DNA of 64,000 nt, taken from Flavobacterium sp. TAB 87 (GTDB lineage Bacteria > Bacteroidota > Bacteroidia > Flavobacteriales > Flavobacteriaceae). The notes beneath the pieces were generated by a model. It saw only the letters and a list, made by a program, of their open reading frames with translations, had not been told where the DNA came from and did not search any database. A program made the translations under genes and the position numbers. The stretch covers positions 1 to 64,000 of the forward strand of contig NZ_LLWK01000036.1 in NCBI RefSeq assembly GCF_001529295.1. The letters are read 5' to 3'. Shown here one piece after another: positions 34,603 to 44,107 of the stretch (position 1 is the stretch's first letter; every line of letters begins with the position of its first letter).

Positions 34603-35156
34603 TTTAATTTATAAGAAATCATTATACCTCCTCGGTACGGAAGCCATTCGCCACTTTTATTCCAATTCTTAGTTCTTTCATATCTGCCTGGTGTTCCATC
34701 ATTATAATACCCGTGATAAAAACCTTGATGCCAACCGCCACCAAAAAAGCAATCTAAATTAAATTTGTCGTTCAGTTTAACATTATAACCCACTGTAGCG
34801 CCAAGTCTATATCCAAAACCATCTTCATATAAATTTGTACCCCAATAATTCCATTTTTGAATTTCGTAGGTGTCAAATCCTGTATGAACTCCAATATATA
34901 AACCATCATACTTTTCCTTAAAATGGTAGCGGATTTCAGGTGTAAAAGTATAAAATTTCATGGGATGGTGTCCGTCGAAAGATTTCCAAAAAGAAGCCAT
35001 AACATCAAACTGAAAAGTTGTTTTTTCGTCAATGCTAGTTTCTATCGCAACATTCGGGATTAAAACTGCAGCAGTAAAAGCATTTGCTTTTATGTAAGTT
35101 TGACTTTGTAAGTTAACTGCAAAAAGTAACAGTAAAAGAAGTAAGATTTTCTTCAT
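34599..35156 (-). CDS. Exported protein, probable small outer-membrane beta-barrel (DUF3575-like)
   Basis: A 185-residue protein with a clear signal peptide (MKKILLLLLLLFAVNLQSQ). The mature part alternates aromatic and polar residues in strands such as TTFQFDVMASFWKSF, KFYTFTPEIRYHFKEKYDGL, YIGVHTGFDTYEI and GYRLGATVGYNVKLNDKFNL, and ends with ...GIMISYKLN, the form of an eight-stranded outer-membrane barrel. It resembles the DUF3575 group often seen in Bacteroidetes. No ligand or partner can be named. Confidence 0.75.
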   Translation of the reverse strand: MKKILLLLLLLFAVNLQSQTYIKANAFTAAVLIPNVAIETSIDEKTTFQFDVMASFWKSFDGHHPMKFYTFTPEIRYHFKEKYDGLYIGVHTGFDTYEIQKWNYWGTNLYEDGFGYRLGATVGYNVKLNDKFNLDCFFGGGWHQGFYHGYYNDGTPGRYERTKNWNKSGEWLPYRGGIMISYKLN

Positions 35157-35287
35157 AAGAATTTTGATGTTTTTTATAAAAACTAATTTTTAAGATTGGA
35201 CTGCAAATATAACATAAAAGTCAAGTGAGGTTACTTACAGAATTACAATAATGAAATTTTAACAAGTTAAATCTATAGCAATCTTTT

Positions 35288-35836
35288 TTATTTATTTAAT
35301 ATCGAATAAACTACCGAATCAATAAACTCTCCGTTATAATACTCATTTTCTTTAAAATGTGCTTCCTTTACAAATCCATTTTTTATAAGCACTTTTTCAG
35401 AAGCATCGTTTCTAGGGTCAATCACAGCTTCAATGGAATGTAATTTCATTTCTTCAAAACCATAGGTAACTAACCTTTGTAACGCTTCTGTCATGAATCC
35501 TTTACCATGATATTCAGGCAACAACATATAGCCAATTTCCGCCCGAAAATGTTCTGGCTGTATGCGATAATGTCCAGCTAAACCACTTAATTTGGTAGAG
35601 TTTTTAATTCTGATTGCCCAATTAATCCCTTCAAGTGCATTAATTTTTTCATCAATATTTGCAATGTGATCTAAAGCATCTTGCTCGGTTAGTATATAAG
35701 GTCTTGGAATAAATTTCATCGTTTCTGGATCGGAACGCAACCGAATAACTTCTGGGAAATCACTAGAAACAGTACGCGTAAAAATCAGTCGTTCGGATTC
35801 AAATTCTGGAAAAGGTTCAAAATTAAGTTGTAGCAT
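35288..35836 (-). CDS. GNAT family N-acetyltransferase (RimJ/RimL type)
   Basis: A 182-residue acetyltransferase of the Acetyltransf_3 kind. The start MLQLNFEPFPEFESERLIFT is taken because it lies 1 bp after the preceding epimerase stop; a longer start 10 codons upstream would overlap that gene. The AcCoA-binding region is IGYMLLPEYHGKGFMTEALQ near residue 105, followed by HSIEAVIDPRNDASEKVLIK, which is typical. Family members acetylate ribosomal-protein N-termini or small amines; the substrate is not predictable. The gene is probably translated with the epimerase gene. Confidence 0.85.
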   Translation of the reverse strand: MLQLNFEPFPEFESERLIFTRTVSSDFPEVIRLRSDPETMKFIPRPYILTEQDALDHIANIDEKINALEGINWAIRIKNSTKLSGLAGHYRIQPEHFRAEIGYMLLPEYHGKGFMTEALQRLVTYGFEEMKLHSIEAVIDPRNDASEKVLIKNGFVKEAHFKENEYYNGEFIDSVVYSILNK

Positions 35837-35837
35837 T

Positions 35838-36689
35838 TTATAAAATTTCGATTGAAAATTGTGCAAGAAATGTAGCTCTTGAATTCAGTTTAATAATTCC
35901 TTCTTTTTTATCCAATTGTCCTGAATTATTGATGGTGTCAGCATATCCCAGCCAGGGCTCAATGCAAATAAAGGGCGCTTTGTGTACAGTCCAAATACCT
36001 AGGCTTGGAAAATCGTTATAAATTACTTTTACATACGGTCTTTCATCTTCTAAAATCGTAATCGATTTAGACGCTAGTTGTTTAAAAATTAAAGCGTCAT
36101 TTTTAAACAATTCGTAATTTAGATCTAAGGGATTTGTAGTAACGTCGATTTGCTTTGTCTTATTTGAAATTAAATTATTTTCTAATAAATAATGATTCAA
36201 AATTTCTGGTTTTTCAAATGCAATTGCATAGTTTTCAAAATTTTCTGAAAGGGCAATTGCAGGATGTGCTCCCACCGAAAAAAACAGTTCAGAGTCATTT
36301 CTGTTGATCACTTTGTAGGCAATTTTAATTTTAGACGCTGTTAAAGTATAGATAATTTGAAATTCGAATTGAAAAGGATAAACTTCCAAAGTTTTTAAAT
36401 TTGATTCGATAGAAAAAATTGCACTTTCGCTGGACGAAGAAACCAATTTAAATTCCATATCACGAGCAAAACCGTGTCTCGATAACGAATACTCTTTGTC
36501 TTTATACGAATAGGTATCATTTTGTAAAGCACCAACTATCGGAAATAAAACAGGCGAATGTTTACCCCAAAAAAAGGGATTTCCTTCCCATATGTATTCT
36601 TTATTAAAAGTATTTTTAAGTGAAATAAGTTCGGCACCCAAATGTTTTATAGTTGCGGAAATAGTAGAATTAGATAAAACGGTTATCAC
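35838..36689 (-). CDS. Aldose 1-epimerase family protein (LacX-like)
   Basis: A 283-residue beta-sandwich mutarotase. Recognisable features are LGAELISLKNTFNKEYIWEG, FPIVGALQNDTYSYKDKEYS, the conserved LSRHGFARDMEF near residue 70 and SVGAHPAIALS with the catalytic-type His near residue 150, then APFICIEPWLGYADTI near the C-terminus. Family members equilibrate anomers of hexoses or their phosphates. It overlaps nothing upstream and is followed within 1 bp by the GNAT gene. Confidence 0.88.
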   Translation of the reverse strand: MITVLSNSTISATIKHLGAELISLKNTFNKEYIWEGNPFFWGKHSPVLFPIVGALQNDTYSYKDKEYSLSRHGFARDMEFKLVSSSSESAIFSIESNLKTLEVYPFQFEFQIIYTLTASKIKIAYKVINRNDSELFFSVGAHPAIALSENFENYAIAFEKPEILNHYLLENNLISNKTKQIDVTTNPLDLNYELFKNDALIFKQLASKSITILEDERPYVKVIYNDFPSLGIWTVHKAPFICIEPWLGYADTINNSGQLDKKEGIIKLNSRATFLAQFSIEIL

Positions 36690-36865
36690 AATAATTGTTT
36701 TTTAATTTTAATACTGTAAAGATATTTGATAATCCAGTAGTTTTTAAAGCCATAGAGTAAAATATCTAATCTATAAAATTATCCTAAAATTGACTGATTC
36801 TTTTGAATAAAATTTCTTAAACACTATTTTTTTTCATTAATTTGCTAGTTAAACCTCTTTATCAA

Positions 36866-39133
36866 ATGAAAAATTACAGTTGTAAAGGTCTTTTAACGAT
36901 GGCCTTATTGTTTGCATTTTCCATGACTTGGGCGCAACAGGAATCTAAAGACGGAAAAGCATCCGAATCAAAGTACAATTATCACGATGCTTTTGCTCCT
37001 GATTTTTATACTAAAAATGGTACTTCAACACGTTCTGCGAGCGGAAAACCGGGGCCAGAATATTGGCAAAATAGTGCCGATTATAAAATAAAAGTAAGAT
37101 TAAATGAAACAACAAACGAATTGGTTGCTACAGATGAAATTACTTACACCAATAATAGTCCAGACGCATTGTCTTTTGTTTGGATGAATTTAGAACAAAA
37201 CTTATTTAAAGAAGATTCTCGCGGAAATGCAATTGTGCCACTTACGGGTAGTCGCAATGGCGCTCAGGGTCAGCTTTTTGATGGTGGATTTAAAATTAAG
37301 TCAGTAAAAGTAATTAGTGGCACTAAAAAACGAGCTTCAGAACAAGAAGCAAAATTTGTTGTTTCTGACACCAGAATGCAAGTTTTTTTACCACAAGAAT
37401 TAGCATCTAAAGGTGGAGTGGTAAAAATTAAGATCGAGTATTCTTTTATTTCTCCAAACGAAGGTTCAGATAGAATGGGAGTTTTAGAAACTAAAAACGG
37501 AAAAATATTCACCATGGCGCAGTGGTATCCACGCATGTGTGTATACGATGACGTAAGAGGTTGGAACACGATTCCTTACTTGGGAGCGTCTGAATTTTAC
37601 TTGGAATATGGAACTTTTGATGTAGAAATTACAGCACCAGCCAACCATATTGTAGTAGGTTCTGGCGAGCTGCTTAATGCCTCTGAAGTACTTTCTTCGG
37701 AAGAACAAAAACGATACAATCAAGCAAAACAAAGTGATAAAACGGTACTGATTCGCTCTGCTGCCGAAGTTACTGCTAATGCTAGCGCTAAAATTTCTGG
37801 CGAGAAAACGTGGAAGTTTCAGATAAAAAATTCTCGTGATTTTTCATGGGCGTCTTCTGCTGCTTTTATATTTGATGGAGCACGAATTAATTTACCAAGC
37901 GGTAAAAAATCGTTAGCCTTATCTGTTTATCCTATAGAAAGTGAAGGTCAAGAAGCATGGGGACGTTCTACAGAATATACCAAAGGGTCAATTGAAAATT
38001 ATTCTAAACGTTGGTTCGAATATCCGTATGCAACTGCAATAAATGTAGCTGGAAATGAGGGCGGAATGGAATATCCTGGTATTGTGTTTTGCAGCTGGGA
38101 GTCAAAAGGAGAAGATTTATGGGGAGTAACTGATCATGAATTTGGGCACATTTGGTTTCCGATGATTGTCGGTTCGAATGAACGCTTATTTGGCTGGATG
38201 GATGAAGGTTTTAATACATTCATCAACTCTATAAGTTCAGCTGACTTTAATAATGGAGAATACAAAGAAACGCCAAGAGACAATCATAAAATGGCAGAAG
38301 CATTTACAGGTTCAACCTTAGAAACCGTTTTTAGCTCCCCTGATAATATGAAGGAAGCGAACATCGGAATGTTATTGTACTACAAGCCAAGCACCGGCCT
38401 TTCTATTTTAAGAGAACAAATTTTAGGCGAAGAGCGTTTTGATACTGCTTTTAGAGAATACATCAAACGTTGGGCGTACAAACACCCAACTCCTGATGAT
38501 TTTTTCAGAACTATGGAAAATGTTGCAGGCGAAGATTTAGGATGGTTTTGGAGGGGTTGGTTTCTTAATAATTGGCGTTTAGATCAAGGTATTACTGGTA
38601 TTAAATATGTAAAAAATGATCCGAAGCAAGGGGTTATTATTGATATTGAAAATAATGATAAAATGGTGATGCCTTTTGTTTTAGAAGTAAAAACAAAAAG
38701 CGGAAAACTGTCAAGAATTAAATTACCTATTGAAGTTTGGCAACGCAACAACGAATGGTCATTTAAACATGAATCTACTGAAGAAATTGAAAGTATTACT
38801 GTAGATCCAGATCACGCTTTTCCAGACTACAATGATTCAAATAACGTTTGGAAAGTAGGAACAGGAAAAATAGAAAAAGATCTAATTTTAGACGATTATT
38901 TGGGTGTATATTCTAGTAAAAAAGCACCAATAAAAATTACATTTTCAGATAAAAATAGTACTCTAAATGTAAGCATAACCGATTATCCTAGTTTCATAGC
39001 TGCCCCAGTAAACGATCAAAAAGATACCTTTGAATCGAAAAGAGCAGGTTTGAAGTTTGAATTTAATAGTACTAAAACAGCATTAAATATGATTACAAGC
39101 GACGGACAATCCATTCCGTTTGCAAAAGAATAG
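36866..39133 (+). CDS. M1 family metallopeptidase (exported aminopeptidase-like)
   Basis: A 755-residue protein with a signal peptide ([20 protein letters not shown], cut after TWAQ). The zinc site is HEFGHIWFP near residue 425 with the third ligand Glu in [10 protein letters not shown]. The substrate-site motif is [10 protein letters not shown], a variant of the GAMEN of aminopeptidase N. An M1-type N-terminal beta domain (about 50-280) precedes it. Its usual job would be trimming of peptides in the periplasm. I prefer the ATG at 36866; 8 codons upstream a weaker start would break the signal peptide. A terminator follows at 39161. Confidence 0.9.
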   Translation: MKNYSCKGLLTMALLFAFSMTWAQQESKDGKASESKYNYHDAFAPDFYTKNGTSTRSASGKPGPEYWQNSADYKIKVRLNETTNELVATDEITYTNNSPDALSFVWMNLEQNLFKEDSRGNAIVPLTGSRNGAQGQLFDGGFKIKSVKVISGTKKRASEQEAKFVVSDTRMQVFLPQELASKGGVVKIKIEYSFISPNEGSDRMGVLETKNGKIFTMAQWYPRMCVYDDVRGWNTIPYLGASEFYLEYGTFDVEITAPANHIVVGSGELLNASEVLSSEEQKRYNQAKQSDKTVLIRSAAEVTANASAKISGEKTWKFQIKNSRDFSWASSAAFIFDGARINLPSGKKSLALSVYPIESEGQEAWGRSTEYTKGSIENYSKRWFEYPYATAINVAGNEGGMEYPGIVFCSWESKGEDLWGVTDHEFGHIWFPMIVGSNERLFGWMDEGFNTFINSISSADFNNGEYKETPRDNHKMAEAFTGSTLETVFSSPDNMKEANIGMLLYYKPSTGLSILREQILGEERFDTAFREYIKRWAYKHPTPDDFFRTMENVAGEDLGWFWRGWFLNNWRLDQGITGIKYVKNDPKQGVIIDIENNDKMVMPFVLEVKTKSGKLSRIKLPIEVWQRNNEWSFKHESTEEIESITVDPDHAFPDYNDSNNVWKVGTGKIEKDLILDDYLGVYSSKKAPIKITFSDKNSTLNVSITDYPSFIAAPVNDQKDTFESKRAGLKFEFNSTKTALNMITSDGQSIPFAKE

Positions 39134-39160
39134 ACTCTTTTACCGATTAAATTAAACCGA

Positions 39161-39192
39161 AAAGCCTCAAACATTGTTTGAGGCTTTTTTTA
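39161..39192 (+). terminator. Rho-independent terminator of the M1 peptidase gene
   Basis: Perfect 12-bp stem AAAGCCTCAAAC (39161-39172) / GTTTGAGGCTTT (39176-39187) with a 3-nt loop, followed by a T run to about 39192. It separates the peptidase from the arginine operon. Confidence 0.9.
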
Positions 39193-39235
39193 TAACATTG
39201 CATTAAAAAATTGTTACAAACACTTCATTAAATAG

Positions 39236-39589
39236 TTGGTTTAAATAAATATTGTACATTTGCATCAATGAATAAAATAAGTTTACATATAACTTTTACG
39301 TCACGGACAAACTTTTCTGCAACTTCACCCGAAGTACGGATGCTATTAGTATAGTATTCATTAGAGTTTTCGTTTTTGTATTTACTTATATTCATTTTCA
39401 TTTTGAAATTCCCTCAGTTATTCTCTGGATTAACGTATCCCAAAAGCATCATTTGTTTTTTAAAATCAAAAAGTCAACTTTTTGGTCTAGAATACTTTGT
39501 GTTTAAATTTTTCGTTTCTATTGGTTTTGTCTTCGGAATTTCTCATAAATATTTTTTAAATTTTTTAACCTTTAACTTCAACTATTGAA
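39236..39589 (+). promoter_or_regulatory. Promoter and long leader of the arginine operon
   Basis: TTGG near 39236 and TACATTTG at 39255-39262 fit the Bacteroidetes -33/-7 boxes, so transcription should start near 39268. This leaves a leader of about 320 nt before the first gene. A 28-codon frame with ATG at 39268 (MNKISLHITFTSRTNFSATS and eight more residues, two Arg in all) would be leaderless. The rest is U-rich and holds a small hairpin, CAAAAAGT / ACTTTTTG at 39467-39484. A leader of this size may carry regulation by attenuation or RNA structure, which is not proven. Confidence 0.5.
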
Positions 39590-40231
39590 ATGAAGATCTC
39601 TATTGTTGTTACACAAGAAGAACATTATACATACGCACAAGAAATATGCGATACCATAGAATCGTCTGCTTTGTTGAGAGGTACAGGGATTGCTAAGCGT
39701 ACTCCTGAATACATACAAAAGAAAATGGCTAATGGCGACGCCGTAATTGCTTTAAATGGAGAAAAATTTGCTGGTTTTTGTTATATCGAAAGCTGGGAGC
39801 ATGGCAAGTTCGTAGCACATTCTGGTTTAATTGTGCACCCAGATTTTAGAAAATTAGGACTAGCGAAAAAAATTAAAACGAAGGTATTTGAATATTCGTT
39901 AAAAAAATATCCTGGAGCAAAGGTATTTGGAATCACAACGGGCTTGGCAGTTATGAAAATCAATTCAGATTTAGGATACAAGCCAGTTCCGTATTCAGAA
40001 CTTACAACCGATCCGACATTTTGGGCGGGTTGTCAAACTTGTACAAATTTTGAAATTTTAAAAAGTAAAGATTACAAAATGTGTTTGTGTACTGGAATGC
40101 TTTATGATCCAAATGAAAAACCAAAAGAACCACCAAGACATCCATTTAATGAAGCAATTTTGCGAAGATTGAAACAGATAAAACAAGCTTTATTTTTGAA
40201 TAAAATATTGTCTTTTAGTTTTTTTTCGTAG
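39590..40231 (+). CDS. GNAT N-acetyltransferase, probable N-acetylglutamate synthase of the arginine operon
   Basis: A 213-residue GNAT protein. The core is GDAVIALNGEKFAGFCYIES, the AcCoA loop VHPDFRKLGLAKKIKTKVFE near residues 83-102, and GAKVFGITTGLAVMKINSDL. A Cys-rich C-terminal segment has CQTCTNFEIL and MCLCTGM. As the first gene of an operon otherwise complete for arginine synthesis but without a classical argA or argJ, it is the likely source of the N-acylated glutamate that argB, argC and argD use. The family is firm; the substrate is inferred from context. Confidence 0.8.
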   Translation: MKISIVVTQEEHYTYAQEICDTIESSALLRGTGIAKRTPEYIQKKMANGDAVIALNGEKFAGFCYIESWEHGKFVAHSGLIVHPDFRKLGLAKKIKTKVFEYSLKKYPGAKVFGITTGLAVMKINSDLGYKPVPYSELTTDPTFWAGCQTCTNFEILKSKDYKMCLCTGMLYDPNEKPKEPPRHPFNEAILRRLKQIKQALFLNKILSFSFFS

Positions 40232-40300
40232 TAATTGAATAGTATAAAAATAAATTTTAAAACGTGCTACACTTTTTAACGTAGCCTTAAATTATATAGA

Positions 40301-41494
40301 ATGAAAAAAGTAGTATTAGCTTATAGTGGAGGTTTAGATACCTCATATTGCCTTAAATATTTAAAAAATGAACAAGGATATGAAGTTCACACGGTCTTAA
40401 TTAATACAGGAGGTTTTGACGATGCTGAACTAAAAGAAATTGAAGATAGGGCATATGAATTGGGTAGTGCCAAGCATGCTAATCTTACTATTGTAGATAA
40501 ATATTACGACAAAGCGATCAAATACTTAATTTATGGTAATGTCTTAAAAAACAATACTTATCCATTATCAGTTAGTGCTGAGCGCGTTTTTCAAGCTATT
40601 GAGGCCATTAAATATGCAAAATCAGTTGGAGCAACAGCAATTGCTCACGGTAGTACTGGAGCAGGAAATGATCAAATTCGTTTTGATTTAATTTTTCACA
40701 CCATTGCGCCAGAAATTGAAATCATCACACCAATTCGCGATTTGAAATTATCGAGACAAGAAGAGGTAGACTATTTGTCTAAAAACGGCGTTCATTATTC
40801 TTGGGAAAAAGCGCAATATTCTATAAACAAAGGACTTTGGGGTACTAGTGTTGGTGGAAAAGAAACATTAACTTCTGGAAAACCTTTACCAAACGAAGCT
40901 TATCCTTCTCAGTTGATAAAAGAGGGCGAAGAAAAAGTAACTTTAGAGTTTAAAAAAGGAGAGTTGGTTGCTGTTAATGGAAAGAGCGACAAACCTTCAA
41001 ACAACATTGTAGTTTTAGAAAAATTAGCAAATGCTTTCGCTATTGGTAGAGATACGCACGTTGGTGATACCATTATCGGTATTAAAGGTAGAGTTGGTTT
41101 TGAAGCCGCAGCACCTTTGATTATTATCAAAGCACACCATTTATTAGAAAAGCATACTCTGGGTAAATGGCAACAATACTGGAAAGAACAACTAGGAAAC
41201 TGGTACGGAATGTTGTTTCATGAAGGTCAATTTTTAGACCCGGTAATGAGAAACATAGAAGCTTTCTTAGAAGATACGCAGAAAACGGTAAACGGAACAG
41301 TAACTGTATCCTTGAAACCGTATCACTTTTCACTAGACGGAATTGAATCTGAAAACGATTTGATGACAAATAGCTTTGGTCAATACGGAGAAATGAACAA
41401 TGCTTGGACATCTGATGATGCAAAAGGATTTATTAAAATTCTTGGAAACGCACAAAACATATTTTCATCAGTAAACAATGAAACTTACGAATAA
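40301..41494 (+). CDS. argG: Argininosuccinate synthase
   Basis: A 397-residue enzyme joining citrulline and aspartate with ATP. The N-terminal ATP-binding motif is LAYSGGLDTSYCLKYLK near residue 7. Further family motifs are IAHGSTGAGNDQIRFDL near residue 115 and GLWGTSVGGKETL near 180. The length is normal. It is the second gene of the arginine operon, 69 bp after the acetyltransferase gene. Confidence 0.95.
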   Translation: MKKVVLAYSGGLDTSYCLKYLKNEQGYEVHTVLINTGGFDDAELKEIEDRAYELGSAKHANLTIVDKYYDKAIKYLIYGNVLKNNTYPLSVSAERVFQAIEAIKYAKSVGATAIAHGSTGAGNDQIRFDLIFHTIAPEIEIITPIRDLKLSRQEEVDYLSKNGVHYSWEKAQYSINKGLWGTSVGGKETLTSGKPLPNEAYPSQLIKEGEEKVTLEFKKGELVAVNGKSDKPSNNIVVLEKLANAFAIGRDTHVGDTIIGIKGRVGFEAAAPLIIIKAHHLLEKHTLGKWQQYWKEQLGNWYGMLFHEGQFLDPVMRNIEAFLEDTQKTVNGTVTVSLKPYHFSLDGIESENDLMTNSFGQYGEMNNAWTSDDAKGFIKILGNAQNIFSSVNNETYE

Positions 41495-41514
41495 ATAATG
41501 AAGTCGCAAAATCG

Positions 41515-41587
41515 AAAGTCATACAGTCGAATGAGATCTTAATACACCTCTACAAACTTTATGACTTTAGACTTATGACTTTGGACT
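41515..41587. repeat. Hairpin and 14-bp tandem repeat in the argG-argC gap
   Basis: Two tandem 14-bp units, TATGACTTTAGACT and TATGACTTTGGACT, at 41560-41587. The inverse AAAGTCATA lies at 41515-41523. The gap can thus fold to a hairpin in the operon transcript. Confidence 0.65.
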
Positions 41588-41600
41588 AAAAAAAAACATT

Positions 41601-42578
41601 ATGATTAATATTGGAATAATTGGTGGTTCAGGCTATACAGCAGGAGAGTTAATTAGAATTTTGATGTTTCATCCGAATGCCAAATTAGATTTTGTTTACA
41701 GCACCACAAATGCAGGAAAACCTTTAACTGTTGCGCATCAGGATTTGATGGGCGACATTGAAATGAATTTTACCAATACAATCAATCCAAATGTAGATGT
41801 GCTTTTCTTGTGCTTAGGACATGGCAAGTCTATTTCGTTTTTAGAAAGCAATAAGTTTTCTGATGCCACCAAAATTATCGATTTAGGTAATGATTTTCGT
41901 TTGACAAAAGACAAAGAATTCGAAGGAAAATCTTTTGTTTACGGTTTGCCCGAATTGAATAAAGAGGCCATTAAAAACGCAAATTATATCGCCAATCCAG
42001 GTTGTTTTGCAACTGCAATTCAATTGGCTTTATTGCCTTTGGCAAAAGACAATCTACTTTCTGAAGATGTACACATTAATGCAACTACAGGAAGCACTGG
42101 AGCCGGAGTTGGACTATCCGCCACCTCGCATTTCAGTTGGAGAAACAACAATTTTTCACATTACAAAGCTTTTGAACACCAGCATTTGGGCGAAATCAAC
42201 CAAAGTATCAATCAATTGCAAGAATCATATGCAAGTGAATTAATTTTTGTGCCAAATAGAGGTGATTTTCCAAGAGGAATTTTTGCTACTTTATACACAA
42301 AAAGTGAAGAAAGTTTAGAAGATTTAGTTGAAAAATACGAAGCATTTTATAAAGACCAACCATTTGTAACCGTTACAACTACAAACATCAACATGAAGCA
42401 AGTAGTGCAAACGAACAAGTGTATTATAAGTTTAATGAAAAAAGGAAACCGGGTTTTAATTACATCAATTATTGATAATTTAAGCAAAGGCGCTTCTGGT
42501 CAAGCCGTTCAAAACATGAATTTAATGTTTGGATTGGATGAAACAACAGGATTGCATTTGAAACCTTCTGGATTCTAA
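41601..42578 (+). CDS. argC: N-acetyl-gamma-glutamyl-phosphate reductase
   Basis: A 325-residue NADPH-dependent reductase of the third arginine-pathway step. The Rossmann motif is IGIIGGSGYTAGELIRILMF at the start. The catalytic cysteine lies in IANPGCFATAIQLAL near residue 133, and the second conserved part is STGAGVGLSATSHFSW, with ELIFVPNRGDFPRGI later. Length is typical of the short type. Its N-acyl substrate depends on whether this lineage uses acetyl or succinyl groups. Confidence 0.95.
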   Translation: MINIGIIGGSGYTAGELIRILMFHPNAKLDFVYSTTNAGKPLTVAHQDLMGDIEMNFTNTINPNVDVLFLCLGHGKSISFLESNKFSDATKIIDLGNDFRLTKDKEFEGKSFVYGLPELNKEAIKNANYIANPGCFATAIQLALLPLAKDNLLSEDVHINATTGSTGAGVGLSATSHFSWRNNNFSHYKAFEHQHLGEINQSINQLQESYASELIFVPNRGDFPRGIFATLYTKSEESLEDLVEKYEAFYKDQPFVTVTTTNINMKQVVQTNKCIISLMKKGNRVLITSIIDNLSKGASGQAVQNMNLMFGLDETTGLHLKPSGF

Positions 42579-42587
42579 AAATTAAAA

Positions 42588-42682
42588 TGAGCAAAGAATA
42601 TAGAATAAAGAAAATAGATTAAAAAATCAGGGCTCATTTTATACTGCTCAGTCTTTATTCTTTATTCTTTTTTCTATTCTCA
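42588..42682. repeat. Imperfect inverted repeat in the argC-argD gap
   Basis: The left part holds AAAATGAGCAAAGAATATAG and AATAAAGAAAATAGA; the right part holds TCTTTATTCTTTATTCTTTT then CTATTCTCA, which is nearly its reverse complement. It is a low-complexity quasi-palindrome of about 95 bp in the transcript between two genes. Confidence 0.55.
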
Positions 42683-42695
42683 AAAAAAATAAAAT

Positions 42696-43832
42696 ATGAA
42701 CTTATTCGACGTTTACCCATTATATCCTATTACGCCTGTAAAAGCGCTAGATTGCACGATTACAGATGATAAAGGAATTGAATATTTAGATTTATACTCC
42801 GGACACGGCGTAATTTCTATCGGACATACACAACCTTATTATGTTGCAAAAGTAAAAGAACAACTAGATAATTTGAGTTTCTACTCGAATGCGATCCAAA
42901 ATCCATTGCAAGTAGAATTGGCTGAAAAATTAGGAAAAGCTTCAGGCTTGACGGATTTCAGTTTATTTCTGTGCAGTTCTGGTGCAGAGGCGAATGAAAA
43001 TGCATTGAAAGTCGCTTCTTTTCATACTGGAAAATCAAGAGTTATTGCTTTTGAAAATTCTTTCCACGGAAGAACTTCGGCAGCAGTTGCAGTAACAGAT
43101 AATAAGAAAATAGTTGCGCCAATTAATGCACAGCAAGTAGTTACTTTTTTACCATTGAATCAAATTGACTTGGTAGAAGCAGAGTTAAAAAAAGGAGATG
43201 TCTGTTGTGTGATTATCGAGCCAATTCAAGGTGTTGGTGGTTTAGACCAAGGAACAACCGAGTTTTTTCAGGCATTAGAAAAAGTTTGTAAAACCAATGA
43301 GGTGGTCTTGATTTTAGATGAAGTACAATCGGGTTATGGAAGAAGCGGAAAGTTTTTTGCATTTCAACACCACGGAATCAATCCTGATATTGTAACCACT
43401 GCGAAAGGAATGGGGAATGGTTTTCCGATCGGAGGCGTTCTGATTTCTCCAAAATTTGAAGCAAGTTATGGTTTGTTAGGAACTACTTTTGGTGGAAGTC
43501 ATTTGGCATGCGCTGCGGGAATTGCAGTTTTGGATGTGATGGCAGAACAAAATTTGATCAAAAACGTCCTTAAAGTTTCAGAGTATTTTGTGGAAGCGAT
43601 TAAAGTAGTTCCAGAAATCATTAAAGTAAAAGGAAGAGGATTGATGCTTGGTGTTGAATTTGACTTTGACGTGAGTGCTTTGAGAAAGAAGATGATTATC
43701 GAAAAACATATTTTTACAGGTGGCGCGAACAATAAAAATTTATTGAGAATTCTGCCTCCCTTGACTATTACTACGGAAGCTATTGATACATTTATCTCGG
43801 CGTTGCAGGAGTCACTGGCTGAGTTGAAATAA
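42696..43832 (+). CDS. argD: Acetylornithine-type aminotransferase
   Basis: A 378-residue class-III PLP aminotransferase. Family motifs in order: LDLYSGHGVISIGHTQPYY, CSSGAEANENALKVASFHTG (cofactor phosphate site), FENSFHGRTSAAVAVTDN, VLILDEVQSGYGRSGKFFAF with the conserved Asp and Gln, and TTAKGMGNGFPIGGVLI with the PLP lysine near residue 240. In the arginine operon it makes N-acyl-ornithine. It lacks the last step's deacylation. Length is standard. Confidence 0.92.
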   Translation: MNLFDVYPLYPITPVKALDCTITDDKGIEYLDLYSGHGVISIGHTQPYYVAKVKEQLDNLSFYSNAIQNPLQVELAEKLGKASGLTDFSLFLCSSGAEANENALKVASFHTGKSRVIAFENSFHGRTSAAVAVTDNKKIVAPINAQQVVTFLPLNQIDLVEAELKKGDVCCVIIEPIQGVGGLDQGTTEFFQALEKVCKTNEVVLILDEVQSGYGRSGKFFAFQHHGINPDIVTTAKGMGNGFPIGGVLISPKFEASYGLLGTTFGGSHLACAAGIAVLDVMAEQNLIKNVLKVSEYFVEAIKVVPEIIKVKGRGLMLGVEFDFDVSALRKKMIIEKHIFTGGANNKNLLRILPPLTITTEAIDTFISALQESLAELK

Positions 43833-43980
43833 TACAATAAATATTTGTCAAAAATTTAAATTTGACAAAGGTTTAAAAATAAAATCTGTAAAATGAGTTA
43901 GTATGATTTTATGCGGATCTAAACACATTTTGCACTAATTAAATAAATAATCAACGTCCTTTTTCGACAACGATTCGTTT

Positions 43981-44084
43981 GCGTGAGGGATAGCAGTGGA
44001 GCTCTTTTTATAATTAGCATTTTTTGCTAATTATAAAAAAGCGGGAACGAATAGCCCGGCCCGCCTTTTTCGGCGGGACACGCC
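43981..44084. repeat. Dispersed hairpin repeat with GATAGCAG motif, copy 1
   Basis: A compound element between argD and proA. The ends GCGTG and CACGC pair; GATAGCAGTGG follows at 43989. A perfect 15-bp stem TTTTTATAATTAGCA / TGCTAATTATAAAAA (44005-44039) comes next, then ACGAATAGC, and a GC-rich hairpin CCCGCC / GGCGGG. A second element with the same layout lies inverted at 49136-49218. A separate hairpin, TTTGTCAAA/TTTGACAAA, lies at 43844-43869, just after argD. Confidence 0.75.
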
Positions 44085-44107
44085 CAAAATTAATTAACTA
44101 AAAAACA

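Noticed and set aside
39376..39588. 70-codon Phe/Leu-rich open frame in the arginine leader
   Set aside because: It starts at a TTG, is of low complexity (Phe, Leu, Ile, Lys) as U-rich leader RNA would read, and ends at the real gene start. It is better explained as untranslated leader.
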